Source of the DNA: Lachnospiraceae bacterium
GTDB taxonomy: Bacteria > Bacillota > Clostridia > Lachnospirales > Lachnospiraceae
Assembly: GCA_017561085.1 (NCBI GenBank)
Contig: JAFZDQ010000021.1
Span: 1-64,000 of the forward strand
DNA: 64,000 nucleotides
Direction of reading: 5' to 3'
Shown here: one piece after another, positions 25,497 to 35,006 of the stretch
Layout of the letters: each line of letters opens with the position of its first letter
Position numbering within the stretch: position 1 is the stretch's first letter
Translations under genes and position numbers: made by a program
Notes under the pieces: generated by a model
What the model was told of the DNA's origin: nothing
Database searches by the model: none
The model's input: only the letters and a program-made list of their open reading frames with translations

Positions 25497-27314
25497 TTAT
25501 TTCTCAGGTACCGTCACCATGGTTTTCACAAAGGAAAGCTCCGGTTTTACATCCATCTCTTCCGTCATGTCAAGCACCGGGAAACCTGCCCTGTTAAAAT
25601 GCACCCTGCGGATTCCCGAGCTTCTGGGACCTTCCACACCGGGTCTTGCATGATAGGTATTCCATACAAGTCCATCCTCGTCAATCACATAAGCATTGTG
25701 GCCGGTTCCGAATTCGCCCTCTACACTTCTGGAGGATAAAAGAGGATAATTTTCTTTCACCCAATTATCGGGATTCAACAGATCTGCATTTTCATCTGCC
25801 GTCAAAAGTCCCACTACATAAGTACTGTCAACCGCCGCACTGGAGAAGGTCAGATATACCTTGCCGTCACGATAAAGGGCAAAGGGGCCCTCATCCACAA
25901 AGGTATGGTTATTGGCCCAGCTGTACTCCGGCATGGAAAGAAGTACCGGATCAGAAGTCAGTACCCATGGTTTTTCCGGGTCAATGGTTGCAATATACAA
26001 AAATGCACCCTGATCTACCGGTTTGAACTGACGCTGGGACCAGCAAACATAATGCTTGCCTCCTGCCTTTATCACGGTCATATCCAAGGTAATTCCCTGC
26101 TCTCCGTACAGGTAGCTGCCGTCTTTTTTCACTACTCTGCGGGGCATTTCCCAATCAGAAGCCTTGATGGGATTTCCCCCTTCTTTCAACGCCATTACAT
26201 GGCACTGCTCCTGATAAAAACCTTCTGCGGTTCCCGCATGGAACACATACAATTTATCGTTAATTACATGAAGCTCCGGTGCCCAAAGAAGGTCTACCAG
26301 ATGAGGATAAGTATACGCATCCAAAACAGGAATCTGCTGCGCCGTTACCAACGCAGGAATACTGTCTGCTTCTCTCATAAAAATGGTGTGCTCACGGTCC
26401 AAATCGTTGGTGGAAATGAAGTAGTATTTGCCTTTCCACTTGCCGATACAGGGGTCTGCTTTGTGCCATGCTACCGGGAATTCATAGCGGTTCTGATGAA
26501 TTCTTCCTTCTACTTCATAGGTTCCGGGAGTATCAAAGTCGATACCGTCCGTATACCAGTCAATTCTCTTTTCTACGGTGGTGCCGTCGCTGTATCCGGC
26601 CATGGCTTTTATTTCATTTAATTCTTCAAGGGAGGAAGCGGTCACTGCCGCCGGCACTTCGTTTGCCACATTAACGGGGGTGGTAAAACGCAGGTACAAA
26701 TCGTCCGCAATTTTCTTGGAAACCTGAAGCCAGTTTCTTCCAACCGCGCCCTCCGGCATTTCGCCGTTTACGGAAAGTATGCAACGCGCCGCCAGCATTT
26801 TTTCAAAGGAAGCCGGCTCTAATTCTTGGGTAGGTGCATCCTGCAGGGCAAATAAGGAGGTCGTCTCTTTGATGAAATAGCCGCCTTCTTTATCCTTCCA
26901 CATCAGCAAATAGTGTTTATTCTTTCCGCAATAGGTACAAATCGCATCCTCAACCGCCGCATCACATCCAAGGTCAAGAAGCGCTTCCTCCTGATAATAA
27001 ATCAGATCCTTTGATGTAAACAAAAGCAGTTTTCCTGCGGAAGTAACATCCTCTGTGCCATCCGGCAAAATCCTTTGTGCCAACACGCCAAAGCCCCCGT
27101 CTTCCATAAAAAATAACCAGGGATTCTTTAAATTCATGGCATTTAAGGTGCCGTCTTCATTTCGGGTTGCCTTGGCATATAAAATACCGGAATTATGGTT
27201 TAAGGGAATCAGCTTTCCGTCATCGTCCTGCAAAGCCAGATGCATACTATACGCTAATTTGGTAGAATAAATCGCATCCTCTAAAGGTGTTCTTGTGTAA
27301 CAAAATACTTTCAT
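25497..27314 (-). CDS. GH43-family glycosidase with extra N-terminal region
   Basis: 605 residues, no signal peptide. Residues about 275-590 form the five-bladed GH43 domain: base Asp in HKADPCIGKWKGKYYF, the pKa-tuning Asp region around VDLLWAPELHV, and acid Glu in FVDEGPFALYRDGKVYL. The family cleaves arabinan or xylan side chains. The first 210 residues look like a degenerate half propeller. Residues about 225-272 (IKAMAGYSDGTTVEKRIDW) resemble a bacterial Ig-like Big_4 module. A cytoplasmic enzyme with a surface-type module is unusual. Confidence 0.88.
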   Translation of the reverse strand: MKVFCYTRTPLEDAIYSTKLAYSMHLALQDDDGKLIPLNHNSGILYAKATRNEDGTLNAMNLKNPWLFFMEDGGFGVLAQRILPDGTEDVTSAGKLLLFTSKDLIYYQEEALLDLGCDAAVEDAICTYCGKNKHYLLMWKDKEGGYFIKETTSLFALQDAPTQELEPASFEKMLAARCILSVNGEMPEGAVGRNWLQVSKKIADDLYLRFTTPVNVANEVPAAVTASSLEELNEIKAMAGYSDGTTVEKRIDWYTDGIDFDTPGTYEVEGRIHQNRYEFPVAWHKADPCIGKWKGKYYFISTNDLDREHTIFMREADSIPALVTAQQIPVLDAYTYPHLVDLLWAPELHVINDKLYVFHAGTAEGFYQEQCHVMALKEGGNPIKASDWEMPRRVVKKDGSYLYGEQGITLDMTVIKAGGKHYVCWSQRQFKPVDQGAFLYIATIDPEKPWVLTSDPVLLSMPEYSWANNHTFVDEGPFALYRDGKVYLTFSSAAVDSTYVVGLLTADENADLLNPDNWVKENYPLLSSRSVEGEFGTGHNAYVIDEDGLVWNTYHARPGVEGPRSSGIRRVHFNRAGFPVLDMTEEMDVKPELSFVKTMVTVPEK

Positions 27315-27363
27315 GTCCGTACCTCTCTGTTTATCTTAAGTTTCATATGTCATTCCTTACTTT

Positions 27364-29088
27364 TTATTCCTGGGCAAGCTGCATTTGATAATAAACCCCC
27401 TGCAGCGCCATAAGCTGCTCGTGATTGCCGCGCTCTACTACCTCACCATGTTTGATGACCAAAATCAAATCCGCGTCCTTAATGGTGGAAAGTCTGTGGG
27501 CAATCGCAATAATGGTGCGCTTTCCGGTGATGTTCTTGATAGCCTTCTGAATTTGCTTCTCTGTTTGAACATCTACCGATGCGGTAGCCTCATCCAGCAC
27601 GATAATAGGCGACTGGCGCAAGATTGCTCTGGCAATTGCCACTCTCTGCTTTTGTCCGCCGGAAAGACGAAGTCCTCTTTCTCCCACCTTGGTTTCGTAC
27701 TGCTCAGGCATGCTTAAAATATCCTCATGGATATTGGCCGCTTTGGCTGCTTCTTCAATTTCTGTCCGGGTCGCATCGGGCTTGGCATAGCCGATATTTT
27801 CCGCAATGGTACCGTTAAATAAAAAAGTATCCTGCAGCACCGGGGAAATATTGTGACGGAGGCTTTCTAAGGTCACAGTCTTAATGTCTTTGCCATCAAT
27901 TAAAATCCTGCCTTCTATCGGGTCATAAAACCGGGAAATGAGCTGGGTCGCAGTGGTTTTACCCACACCCGTAGGTCCTACCAGCGCCACCATCATTCCG
28001 GGTTTACAGGTAAAGGAAATGTCCTTCAGTACCGGAATCTGATTGCTGTAATGGAAGCTGACCTTTTCAAAGGTTACCTCTCCCTCAACCTTACCGATAT
28101 CCACGGCATTTTCCGCATTTTCAATGGCGGAAGGAGTCTCCAGTACCAGCGTCACACGCTCTGCGCCCGCCAGGGACTGCTGGAGATTCTCCAGTAAAGT
28201 TGCAAGCCCTGATACCGGTGCATAAAACAAAGATAAATATAATACAAAAGCTACGATGTCTTCCACGGATAACTGCCCTTTATACGCAAGATATCCACCG
28301 AAAAATACTACAAGGACGGTTCCTGCGGAGGATAAAAATTCCACACAGGGATGGAAAATTCCGCTGGCCCTAAGGGCTCTCAGCATGGCTCTTACCTGCT
28401 CGAAGTTTTTCACCTTCATCCTGTCACTTTCATAGGATTCCTGTCCAAAGGACTGGATTTCATGCAAGCCGGACAAATTATCCTGCAGCTGGGCATTTAA
28501 TTCGCCCATACACTTTTGGGATGCCCTAAAATAAGGACGGACAATTTTGGCAAATACCACACCGGACGCCAAAATCAGCGGAATCGGGCAACAGGTAATC
28601 AGTGCCAGCTTCCAGTTGATGGTAAGTAAAATCACAAGTACCCCTACAAAGGTCACCACATTGGTCATCATGTCGGGAATCATATGGGCATACAAAAGTT
28701 CAAAATCCCTGGTATCATTTACCACGCGGCTCATCAAATCGCCGGTTTGCTTATCATGGAAAAACCCAAGGTCTAAGCTCTGCAGCTTGTCATACATCCG
28801 GCTCCGCAGGTCGCCTACCAGATACCAGGCCGCCTTGTGCGCCAGGTAATTACTTAAAAACCGGAATAAAACCCTAAGCAGGTACAAAATCAAAAGTAAT
28901 AATGCCAGTTTCATAATTACGGAAAGAGCTGCATCATCCACACCCTGCTCCACCACGCCTGTCATGGTAGAGAGCACCTTCGGTGCCGTCAGGTTCACCA
29001 TGGTAAGGCTTAAGGTAGATAAAATGGCCAGTACATAAAGTCCCTTGTAGCGGGTGGCCTCCTTGGTCAGTTTCCATAGCATTTTCAT
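27364..29088 (-). CDS. ABC exporter, fused permease-ATPase
   Basis: About 574 residues. Six membrane helices occupy residues 1-300, followed by an ATPase with Walker A GPTGVGKTTA, the signature RLSGGQKQRVAIARA and Walker B PIIVLDEATASVD. It works as a homodimer or with an unseen partner, as in multidrug or lipid exporters such as MsbA/LmrA. Usually such genes come in pairs; none is adjacent here. The start is the ATG behind GAGAGGAGAA. Confidence 0.92.
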   Translation of the reverse strand: MKMLWKLTKEATRYKGLYVLAILSTLSLTMVNLTAPKVLSTMTGVVEQGVDDAALSVIMKLALLLLILYLLRVLFRFLSNYLAHKAAWYLVGDLRSRMYDKLQSLDLGFFHDKQTGDLMSRVVNDTRDFELLYAHMIPDMMTNVVTFVGVLVILLTINWKLALITCCPIPLILASGVVFAKIVRPYFRASQKCMGELNAQLQDNLSGLHEIQSFGQESYESDRMKVKNFEQVRAMLRALRASGIFHPCVEFLSSAGTVLVVFFGGYLAYKGQLSVEDIVAFVLYLSLFYAPVSGLATLLENLQQSLAGAERVTLVLETPSAIENAENAVDIGKVEGEVTFEKVSFHYSNQIPVLKDISFTCKPGMMVALVGPTGVGKTTATQLISRFYDPIEGRILIDGKDIKTVTLESLRHNISPVLQDTFLFNGTIAENIGYAKPDATRTEIEEAAKAANIHEDILSMPEQYETKVGERGLRLSGGQKQRVAIARAILRQSPIIVLDEATASVDVQTEKQIQKAIKNITGKRTIIAIAHRLSTIKDADLILVIKHGEVVERGNHEQLMALQGVYYQMQLAQE

Positions 29089-29118
29089 TTTGCGTTCTCC
29101 TCTCCTATATCTGAAAAA

Positions 29119-29146
29119 GACCGGCAAAGAAAATTCTTTACCGGCC
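29119..29146 (-). terminator. terminator of the DUF4230 gene
   Basis: CCGGTAAAGAA and TTCTTTGCCGG pair with a short loop and are followed by TCTTTTTC on the minus strand. Confidence 0.75.
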
Positions 29147-29154
29147 CAATTGTC

Positions 29155-29811
29155 CTAATCATCAGCAGTTGCTTTTTCATATTCTACAACAACCTTGCGG
29201 TCTCCCACCACATCTTCCAGTAGGCCTAAAATAACGTCATCTGCCCTTCTGGAAGCTCTCTTTAACAGTCCGTCTTTATTAGCCTTTGCTTCCATATCCT
29301 CTTGCGCTACTATAAGTGCTTCTTTTACATCTTCTTTTTCGCTCCAGTTAAAAAGTGCATACTTTTCGTCATAAAACTGAATGGATTCAGGGTCCACTGA
29401 TGCGCTTAAAATTTCAGCCTGAGGCAAGGTAATAATCACCTTATCCTCTGTAATTTCGGTCTGAATTTTGGAAGCATCAATACCTGCCTTAATCTCAGAC
29501 GTATAGGTCATGGAAAAGCCCTTTTGAGTGATAAAAGGAATCTTTCCTTCCACTACGGTATAAAGGCCGTTATAAATCATCTCTGCTGTAGAAAGTTCAC
29601 TGATATTATTCAATTTTTTGTTGATGTACTCAATGGTGATTTCGGGTTCTTCCTCTTTCGGTTCCTCTTCCACCACTGCAGGTGCGGCTACCGGCTCCGT
29701 GTCTTTGTCCGAGAGTTTACAGCCGATGAATCCGGCAATTACGGAAACAAGCACACCCATGATAAAACCAAACGTAATTAATTTAATGGAAAATCTGAAT
29801 TCTCTTGTCAT
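29155..29811 (-). CDS. DUF4230 family membrane-anchored protein
   Basis: 218 residues. One membrane helix (about residues 9-30, ending in FIGCKLSDK) is followed by an acidic linker and a DUF4230 domain (TYTSEIKAGIDASKI, ITLPQAEILSASVDP). The family's role is unknown. GGGGAGGTG fixes the ATG at 29811. The domain should face the outside. Confidence 0.82.
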   Translation of the reverse strand: MTREFRFSIKLITFGFIMGVLVSVIAGFIGCKLSDKDTEPVAAPAVVEEEPKEEEPEITIEYINKKLNNISELSTAEMIYNGLYTVVEGKIPFITQKGFSMTYTSEIKAGIDASKIQTEITEDKVIITLPQAEILSASVDPESIQFYDEKYALFNWSEKEDVKEALIVAQEDMEAKANKDGLLKRASRRADDVILGLLEDVVGDRKVVVEYEKATADD

Positions 29812-29929
29812 TTGTACACCTCCCCTATGTATCCCCTGATACAACCTCATTATAGCATAGAGAAAAAAGAGGTACAATGTTTTTAACTATCACAAAGTAT
29901 TACAAATCTATTCCTTTAAACAGCTTTCT

Positions 29930-32900
29930 TTACCCTCTTACTTTTTTCACGGTAAAGTTCTTCTTGCCAAGAAGCCCTTTGTAATTGCCGGTTCCCGTGA
30001 TGATGGCAGTTGCGGTGGCTTTTTCACTGCCGTCGCTTTGCTTCACAAACCGGGTACTGTTGATGACACTTACGGTATAATCCTTGCCTTTGACAAGGGT
30101 TTTATCATTTACAACCACCTTTACTTCAGGTACCACTACAGAAGCGCCTGTGCTTTGCTGTGTGGTTATGCTGCCAATTCTGACAGAGCCTGCATCTGCT
30201 TTTTCCATGGGACGGATGGTAAAGTTTTGCATGATGGTGCCGGCGTATTTGCCCTTGCCGGTGACGGTCACCACTGCCTGGCCGGCGTTTGTATTTTTCT
30301 CGTATTTTACGGTATAATCCGTATCTTTTTTCAGTTTCTTCGTACCTTCATACAGGCTTACGGCGGGCTTTACTGCTTTTCCGGTATACACATAGGAGGC
30401 TTCGCCTTTGCCGATTCCTACCCGGTAGCCGTCGTTTGCAGTGCCGTTTCCGATGGGCTTTCCAAGAATCTTAAAGGTAATGGATTTCGTACCGCTGTAG
30501 CCGCCAATTCCGGTGACAACCACCTTGGCGGTTCCTACATTTTTATTATTGGAATAGGATAACTTGTAATCGGTTCCTTCTGATAAGGTGGTTCCGGTTT
30601 CGGTATCGTAAACTACCACGCCTGCGCCGTTTGTCTGCTTAAAACTGCTGCCGGTATAAATCAATTTCAAATTGCTTTTACTTCCGCTTACAGCCTCGCC
30701 GCCAATGGTAAAGTTGTGGACCTTGTTGGAAATCGGACGTTTCGCAATGGTAAAGCTGACTTTCTTCGTACCTCCGCTTATAAAATTCTCTGCGCCGCCC
30801 TTTACCTTCAGGGTTACCGCCGCTTTACGGCTTGTGGTACTTACTTTCACGTTGTTAACATAGCTTGCTTCGTCGACGGTCAGTTCTGCAAGGGCAGCCG
30901 CGCCTAACGTCACATCCCCAAGCTTCACCGTCATATCCTGCAGCGCAGGTTTATGAGGCTGACCGTTGTAAAGCTGCTTCGGTACGATCACGCTTAATTT
31001 GCTTACATTGACAGGATTAATCCGATAACCTGCCAATGCCTCGCCTTTAAAGTTTCCTTTAAAAACAATATCTAATAAATAATCATCCGCACCAATTCTT
31101 TCGTCGGAATTCTTATAATGATTTAAGGCTTCATAATCGATGGTGAAGTCTGTGTTATTCTTTAAGGTTTTACCTTTGTATTTTACGGTAACGGTAGGGG
31201 TTTGTTTCTTTCCGTTGTAGGTATAAATATACTTGCTTAACCGAATGGTTACGTCGTCCTTTACAATGGGATTCCCCAAACCTTCCTGCATCATATCTCC
31301 CAGATTTACAGGCTTTATTTGGAAGGTTCCTGTATAAGTTCCGGTATATTTCCCTTTTCCTTTGATGGTGTAACGGGCGGTTCCCGCATTTTTATTATCC
31401 GAATAGGAAATGGTATAATCCACATCCTTCTTCAATTTCTTGTTATCTAAGGTCTTATCCAGGACGGTTACGGCAGGCTTTTTCGCCGCTCCGGTATAAA
31501 CAATTTCCTTGCTTGAAGTTAAGGAAATCGCTGAATAATCCTTACCGATAACGCGTTTTTCCGTATCCAGTACTTCCAGCTTCTTGTAAACGGTACTGCT
31601 GTAAGCACCGATACCGGTTACCTTCACATAGTAAATTCCGGCCTCGGAAATACTGTCTGTTACGTTTTTGTCTGCATCCGTATAAGCAAGTGTATAGTCG
31701 GTGTTTTCCGTCAGTTTCTTTCCGCTGCGGGATACCCATACCACCGGCTCCAAATCCGGCGCCATACTGTCACTGCTCATTCGGAGCACATTACTTTCCA
31801 GGAAAACCATAGCCGATGTAATCTTAATTTTGGTCGCAGGTTTCGCCGTAATGGTAAAGTACTTTTTCACGGTTCCCGAATAATTACCTTTCCCTTTGAT
31901 GGTAATGCAGGCCTTTTCGGAGACCTTGGTATTACTTGAGTAAGCTACGGAATACTCGGTTGTTTTCAGTTTTCTTCCGTTAACGGTTACGGTAACCGCA
32001 GGCTTAATCGCAGATCCCGTATAAACCGTCTGATAGGGTTCCGTGGTTCCGCCAACGGTTATTACCACATCCTGAAGAGGCTCATAGGCTTCATTTCCAA
32101 TGGCTCTTTTGACGATTTTGAAGGTAGCCGTAGCTTTGCCGCCATAGTTTCCTTTTCCGGTAACAATTACCTTCGCATAAGGCTTTTCCGTGGTTCCGAC
32201 ATTTAAGTTGTTTTCATAAGAAACCGTATAATCCGCATCCGGAAGAAGCGCCACTGTCTGACCGCCTTGCCCGCTATTTCTGCTTACAAATACAAAATCC
32301 TCTGAAAGTCCCATAGTTTCTAATGTTACTTTGCTGCCGGTAAAAATCACCTCAGGCAAAGTACTAAGCATATCTGCGGTAATACTTTTGGGTGCAATGG
32401 TAAATGTCTTGGAAACCGTTCCGTCGTAGTAACCTTTTCCTTCAATGATTACCTTCGCATAAGGGATTTCCGCGGTTCCCGCATTTACATTATTTTCATA
32501 AGAAAGGGTATAGTCCTTTCCTTCTTCTAAAACCACACCGGCATGACTGATGACAACAGGAAGTCCGGAAGCTGTCGTAATTTCACTTCCCGTGAAGGTC
32601 TGCTTCGGTATCGTGCTAATCATAGACTCATGAAGTGACACCTTTGTCATAACAGTACTTCTGCTAAGGGCTCCCTCATAGGTTCCTTTACCGGTTATGG
32701 TGATGGTGGCAGTAATTTTTCCGTCTTTTTCCTGAGTTTTAACCGATAAATTATAGTCTTTATCCTCTTTTAAGGTATATTTCCGGGCATTGTCATAAAC
32801 CGTAAGAATGCTACCTAAGTCGCTGACATAATCACATTCCTCGGGAATATTGATGGTAACGGAGCCGTCATTTATATTTTTGCGGTTGTCGTACCAGAAG

Positions 32901-34192
32901 TTACAATCCACGGTATTTTGGGTTATTCCGTCTACCCTTCCCTGGGAAGAATACTGCCAAAAGCTGTATTTGTTGGCATAATGGGTTGCCGTATTATATC
33001 GTGCAATCCAGTAACAAATTTCCGAATAAGAAGATGATGCCGTAGGCTGCATATCGTCCGTCAGCATGGCATAGTTGGCATAAACACCGGGCTCGTAGCC
33101 GTAGCCTTTGATGGTAGTGGCGAATTGATCGCAAATTGCCTGCCTCTGGGCATCGCTTAAATGGGCATCATACAATCTGCCCGAAGTGCCTGTAGGAGAA
33201 TATTCATAATCCATAAATACAGGCAAAGTTACATATTTCTGTAAATTATTATTCTTTAAAACATTATGGGCGTACTGCGCCTCTTCCTTGGCCTCAGCCT
33301 TGGTAATCGCCTGAGAAAAGAAGTACACACCAATCTTAATACCGGCATTGTAAGCATTCTTAATATTCTGGACAGCTTTATCATCTGTCATCATATTTCC
33401 TTCTGCACCGTAGCCTCTGTATCCCACTCGGATGATGGCAAATTCCACGCCATCTGCCTTGACCTTGGACCAGTCAATACTTCCCTGATGCCTGGAAACA
33501 TCGATTCCGTGGCGGATGATTTTGTTGGCTACATGGGACTCATGGGTATAGGTTTTGCCCGTAAAAGGACTCACTGAGCTACCTACGCCCTGCAAATCCA
33601 CTTCCTCTGTTTCTTCCAGTGTCACCAAGTCATGGGATAACATATATTTGGCAAATTCAGGGTCGTACGGATCATAGGTCTGCAAAACGCCGTCTCTGTC
33701 CACATAGGCAAAAAAGCCGTTTTCATCTATGTACATTCCGGGATAAAAAACACGCACTTTATGAAGCAGTTCTTCCACATAGGGGTCCGTAATCTGCTGT
33801 TCTGTTACAAGCCCGGTGGTCGGTTCTGCGGTCGGCTCTTCCGCAGGCTCCACGGTGGGCTCTTCCGTGGCTTCTGCTGTCGGTTCTTCCGCGGTAGGTT
33901 CTTCTGTGGCTTCTGCTGTCGGTTCTTCCGTGGGTTCTGCCGTAAATTCCGCTGTCGGTTCTTCTGTAGGCGCCGCAGTCAATTCCTCAGTGGGTGCCTC
34001 AGTCTGTTCCTCAGTCTGTTCCTCCATCACTTCTTCTGCAGGCTCCTCAGTGGGCCCTGTAGCCGCTTCCCCGATAATATAATCCCCGTCCGTATTTTCA
34101 GCGGCATAGACAATCTCTGTCACCGGCATAGAAGTCGCCAAAATACAAGCCGATAAACAAATACATAAAATCTTTAACAATCCCTTTTTCAT
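29930..34192 (-). CDS. secreted GH25 lysozyme with eleven C-terminal Ig-like repeats
   Basis: About 1420 residues. A signal peptide (MKKGLLKILCICLSACILA) is followed by a Pro-Thr-Glu-rich spacer of repeated PTEEPTAE units (about residues 45-130). The GH25 muramidase domain (about 215-430) has GIDVSRHQGSIDW and the catalytic pair in LPVFMDYEYS. Eleven repeats of about 85 residues follow, each ending like VTGKGNYGGKATATFKI. They may bind wall glycans. No sortase motif or choline-binding repeats are seen. It probably remodels or attacks peptidoglycan. The ATG at 34192 has a moderate AAGGCGAG. Confidence 0.9.
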   Translation of the reverse strand: MKKGLLKILCICLSACILATSMPVTEIVYAAENTDGDYIIGEAATGPTEEPAEEVMEEQTEEQTEAPTEELTAAPTEEPTAEFTAEPTEEPTAEATEEPTAEEPTAEATEEPTVEPAEEPTAEPTTGLVTEQQITDPYVEELLHKVRVFYPGMYIDENGFFAYVDRDGVLQTYDPYDPEFAKYMLSHDLVTLEETEEVDLQGVGSSVSPFTGKTYTHESHVANKIIRHGIDVSRHQGSIDWSKVKADGVEFAIIRVGYRGYGAEGNMMTDDKAVQNIKNAYNAGIKIGVYFFSQAITKAEAKEEAQYAHNVLKNNNLQKYVTLPVFMDYEYSPTGTSGRLYDAHLSDAQRQAICDQFATTIKGYGYEPGVYANYAMLTDDMQPTASSSYSEICYWIARYNTATHYANKYSFWQYSSQGRVDGITQNTVDCNFWYDNRKNINDGSVTINIPEECDYVSDLGSILTVYDNARKYTLKEDKDYNLSVKTQEKDGKITATITITGKGTYEGALSRSTVMTKVSLHESMISTIPKQTFTGSEITTASGLPVVISHAGVVLEEGKDYTLSYENNVNAGTAEIPYAKVIIEGKGYYDGTVSKTFTIAPKSITADMLSTLPEVIFTGSKVTLETMGLSEDFVFVSRNSGQGGQTVALLPDADYTVSYENNLNVGTTEKPYAKVIVTGKGNYGGKATATFKIVKRAIGNEAYEPLQDVVITVGGTTEPYQTVYTGSAIKPAVTVTVNGRKLKTTEYSVAYSSNTKVSEKACITIKGKGNYSGTVKKYFTITAKPATKIKITSAMVFLESNVLRMSSDSMAPDLEPVVWVSRSGKKLTENTDYTLAYTDADKNVTDSISEAGIYYVKVTGIGAYSSTVYKKLEVLDTEKRVIGKDYSAISLTSSKEIVYTGAAKKPAVTVLDKTLDNKKLKKDVDYTISYSDNKNAGTARYTIKGKGKYTGTYTGTFQIKPVNLGDMMQEGLGNPIVKDDVTIRLSKYIYTYNGKKQTPTVTVKYKGKTLKNNTDFTIDYEALNHYKNSDERIGADDYLLDIVFKGNFKGEALAGYRINPVNVSKLSVIVPKQLYNGQPHKPALQDMTVKLGDVTLGAAALAELTVDEASYVNNVKVSTTSRKAAVTLKVKGGAENFISGGTKKVSFTIAKRPISNKVHNFTIGGEAVSGSKSNLKLIYTGSSFKQTNGAGVVVYDTETGTTLSEGTDYKLSYSNNKNVGTAKVVVTGIGGYSGTKSITFKILGKPIGNGTANDGYRVGIGKGEASYVYTGKAVKPAVSLYEGTKKLKKDTDYTVKYEKNTNAGQAVVTVTGKGKYAGTIMQNFTIRPMEKADAGSVRIGSITTQQSTGASVVVPEVKVVVNDKTLVKGKDYTVSVINSTRFVKQSDGSEKATATAIITGTGNYKGLLGKKNFTVKKVRG

Positions 34193-34235
34193 AAAACGAA
34201 TCTCGCCTTTCTGTCCCCTTAAACTATGTACTCTC

Positions 34236-34282
34236 ATTATAACATAGACACACCGCAAATACTATTTGGAAACCGTTTCCAA
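34236..34282 (-). promoter_or_regulatory. lysozyme promoter with perfect LacI/CcpA-type palindrome
   Basis: TATAAT lies at 34236-34241 on the minus strand with a poor -35. A perfect 17-base odd-centre palindrome, TTGGAAACGGTTTCCAA, sits at 34266-34282 just upstream of where the -35 should be. Its form is that of a catabolite (cre) or LacI-family site. Confidence 0.6.
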
Positions 34283-34306
34283 TTTCCCGGCCGCAAATAG
34301 CTCCCT

Positions 34307-34966
34307 CTACGCTTTTTCAAATAAAATCCCTTTCAGTCCGTAAATTTCATCTACGGTGAAATCCGCTCCTGCTGCCAAAAGTTCTTCCCCGGTAGCATTT
34401 CCGTAGGTCACGCCGCAGGCAAAAACTCCCGCGCCCTTGGCCATTTGGATGTCCATGGGCATATCCCCGATTACCAGCGCCTCCTCAGGCGCAAATTTCA
34501 AATCGGCAAGGGTCTTCAAAACAGGCTCTGGATTTGGCTTTAACAGCGTAGTATCCTCCGCACAAAGTACATAAGAAAAATACTTCGCTATCCCCAGCTG
34601 CTCCAAAAATTCCCTGCAGGACTTTCCGTTTCGGGAGGTCGCAATGGTACAAACAATCCCTTTTTCGTTCAATGCTTCCAACACTTCTATTATCCCCGGG
34701 AAAAGCTCCGGCGGATAAAGAAGTCTCTTTTCTTCAAAAAACTCCCGGTAAATCACCACGCACCAGTCCAGCATCTCGTCAGAAAGCTCCGGATAAGACT
34801 TCTGAAAACCGCTTTTGGAAGAAAGGCCGATAGTGGAAGCACATTCCTCTTCACTTGCAATACGCAGCCCCAGTTTTTTCATCGTCTCCTGCTTCGCCAC
34901 GATAATGGCTTTCCGGGTGTCCGCAATGGTGCCGTCAAAATCAAAAATCGCCAGTTTTATCTTCAT
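34307..34966 (-). CDS. HAD superfamily hydrolase (phosphoglycolate phosphatase-like)
   Basis: 219 residues. Motif I is AIFDFDGTIADT, motif II TIATSRNG, and motif III-IV LLKPNPEPV with VIGDMPMDIQMA. The helical cap lies at residues 15-80. It is a cytoplasmic sugar- or glycolate-phosphate phosphatase whose substrate cannot be fixed. It is followed by the PAF-AH-like lipase in the upstream direction with a 40-base gap, so it is probably in one transcript with it. Confidence 0.93.
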   Translation of the reverse strand: MKIKLAIFDFDGTIADTRKAIIVAKQETMKKLGLRIASEEECASTIGLSSKSGFQKSYPELSDEMLDWCVVIYREFFEEKRLLYPPELFPGIIEVLEALNEKGIVCTIATSRNGKSCREFLEQLGIAKYFSYVLCAEDTTLLKPNPEPVLKTLADLKFAPEEALVIGDMPMDIQMAKGAGVFACGVTYGNATGEELLAAGADFTVDEIYGLKGILFEKA

Positions 34967-35006
34967 AAAAATCTCCTATCCATTCCTTACAAATAATGCA
35001 CCCAAC

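Noticed and set aside
33840..34050. Regularly spaced short repeats that could suggest CRISPR
   Set aside because: They are in-frame codons for PTEEPTAE units in a coding sequence, without constant repeats and unique spacers.
33816..34082. Plus-strand frame rich in Val/Gly/Ser repeats
   Set aside because: Antisense of the Pro-Thr-Glu repeats of the lysozyme spacer.
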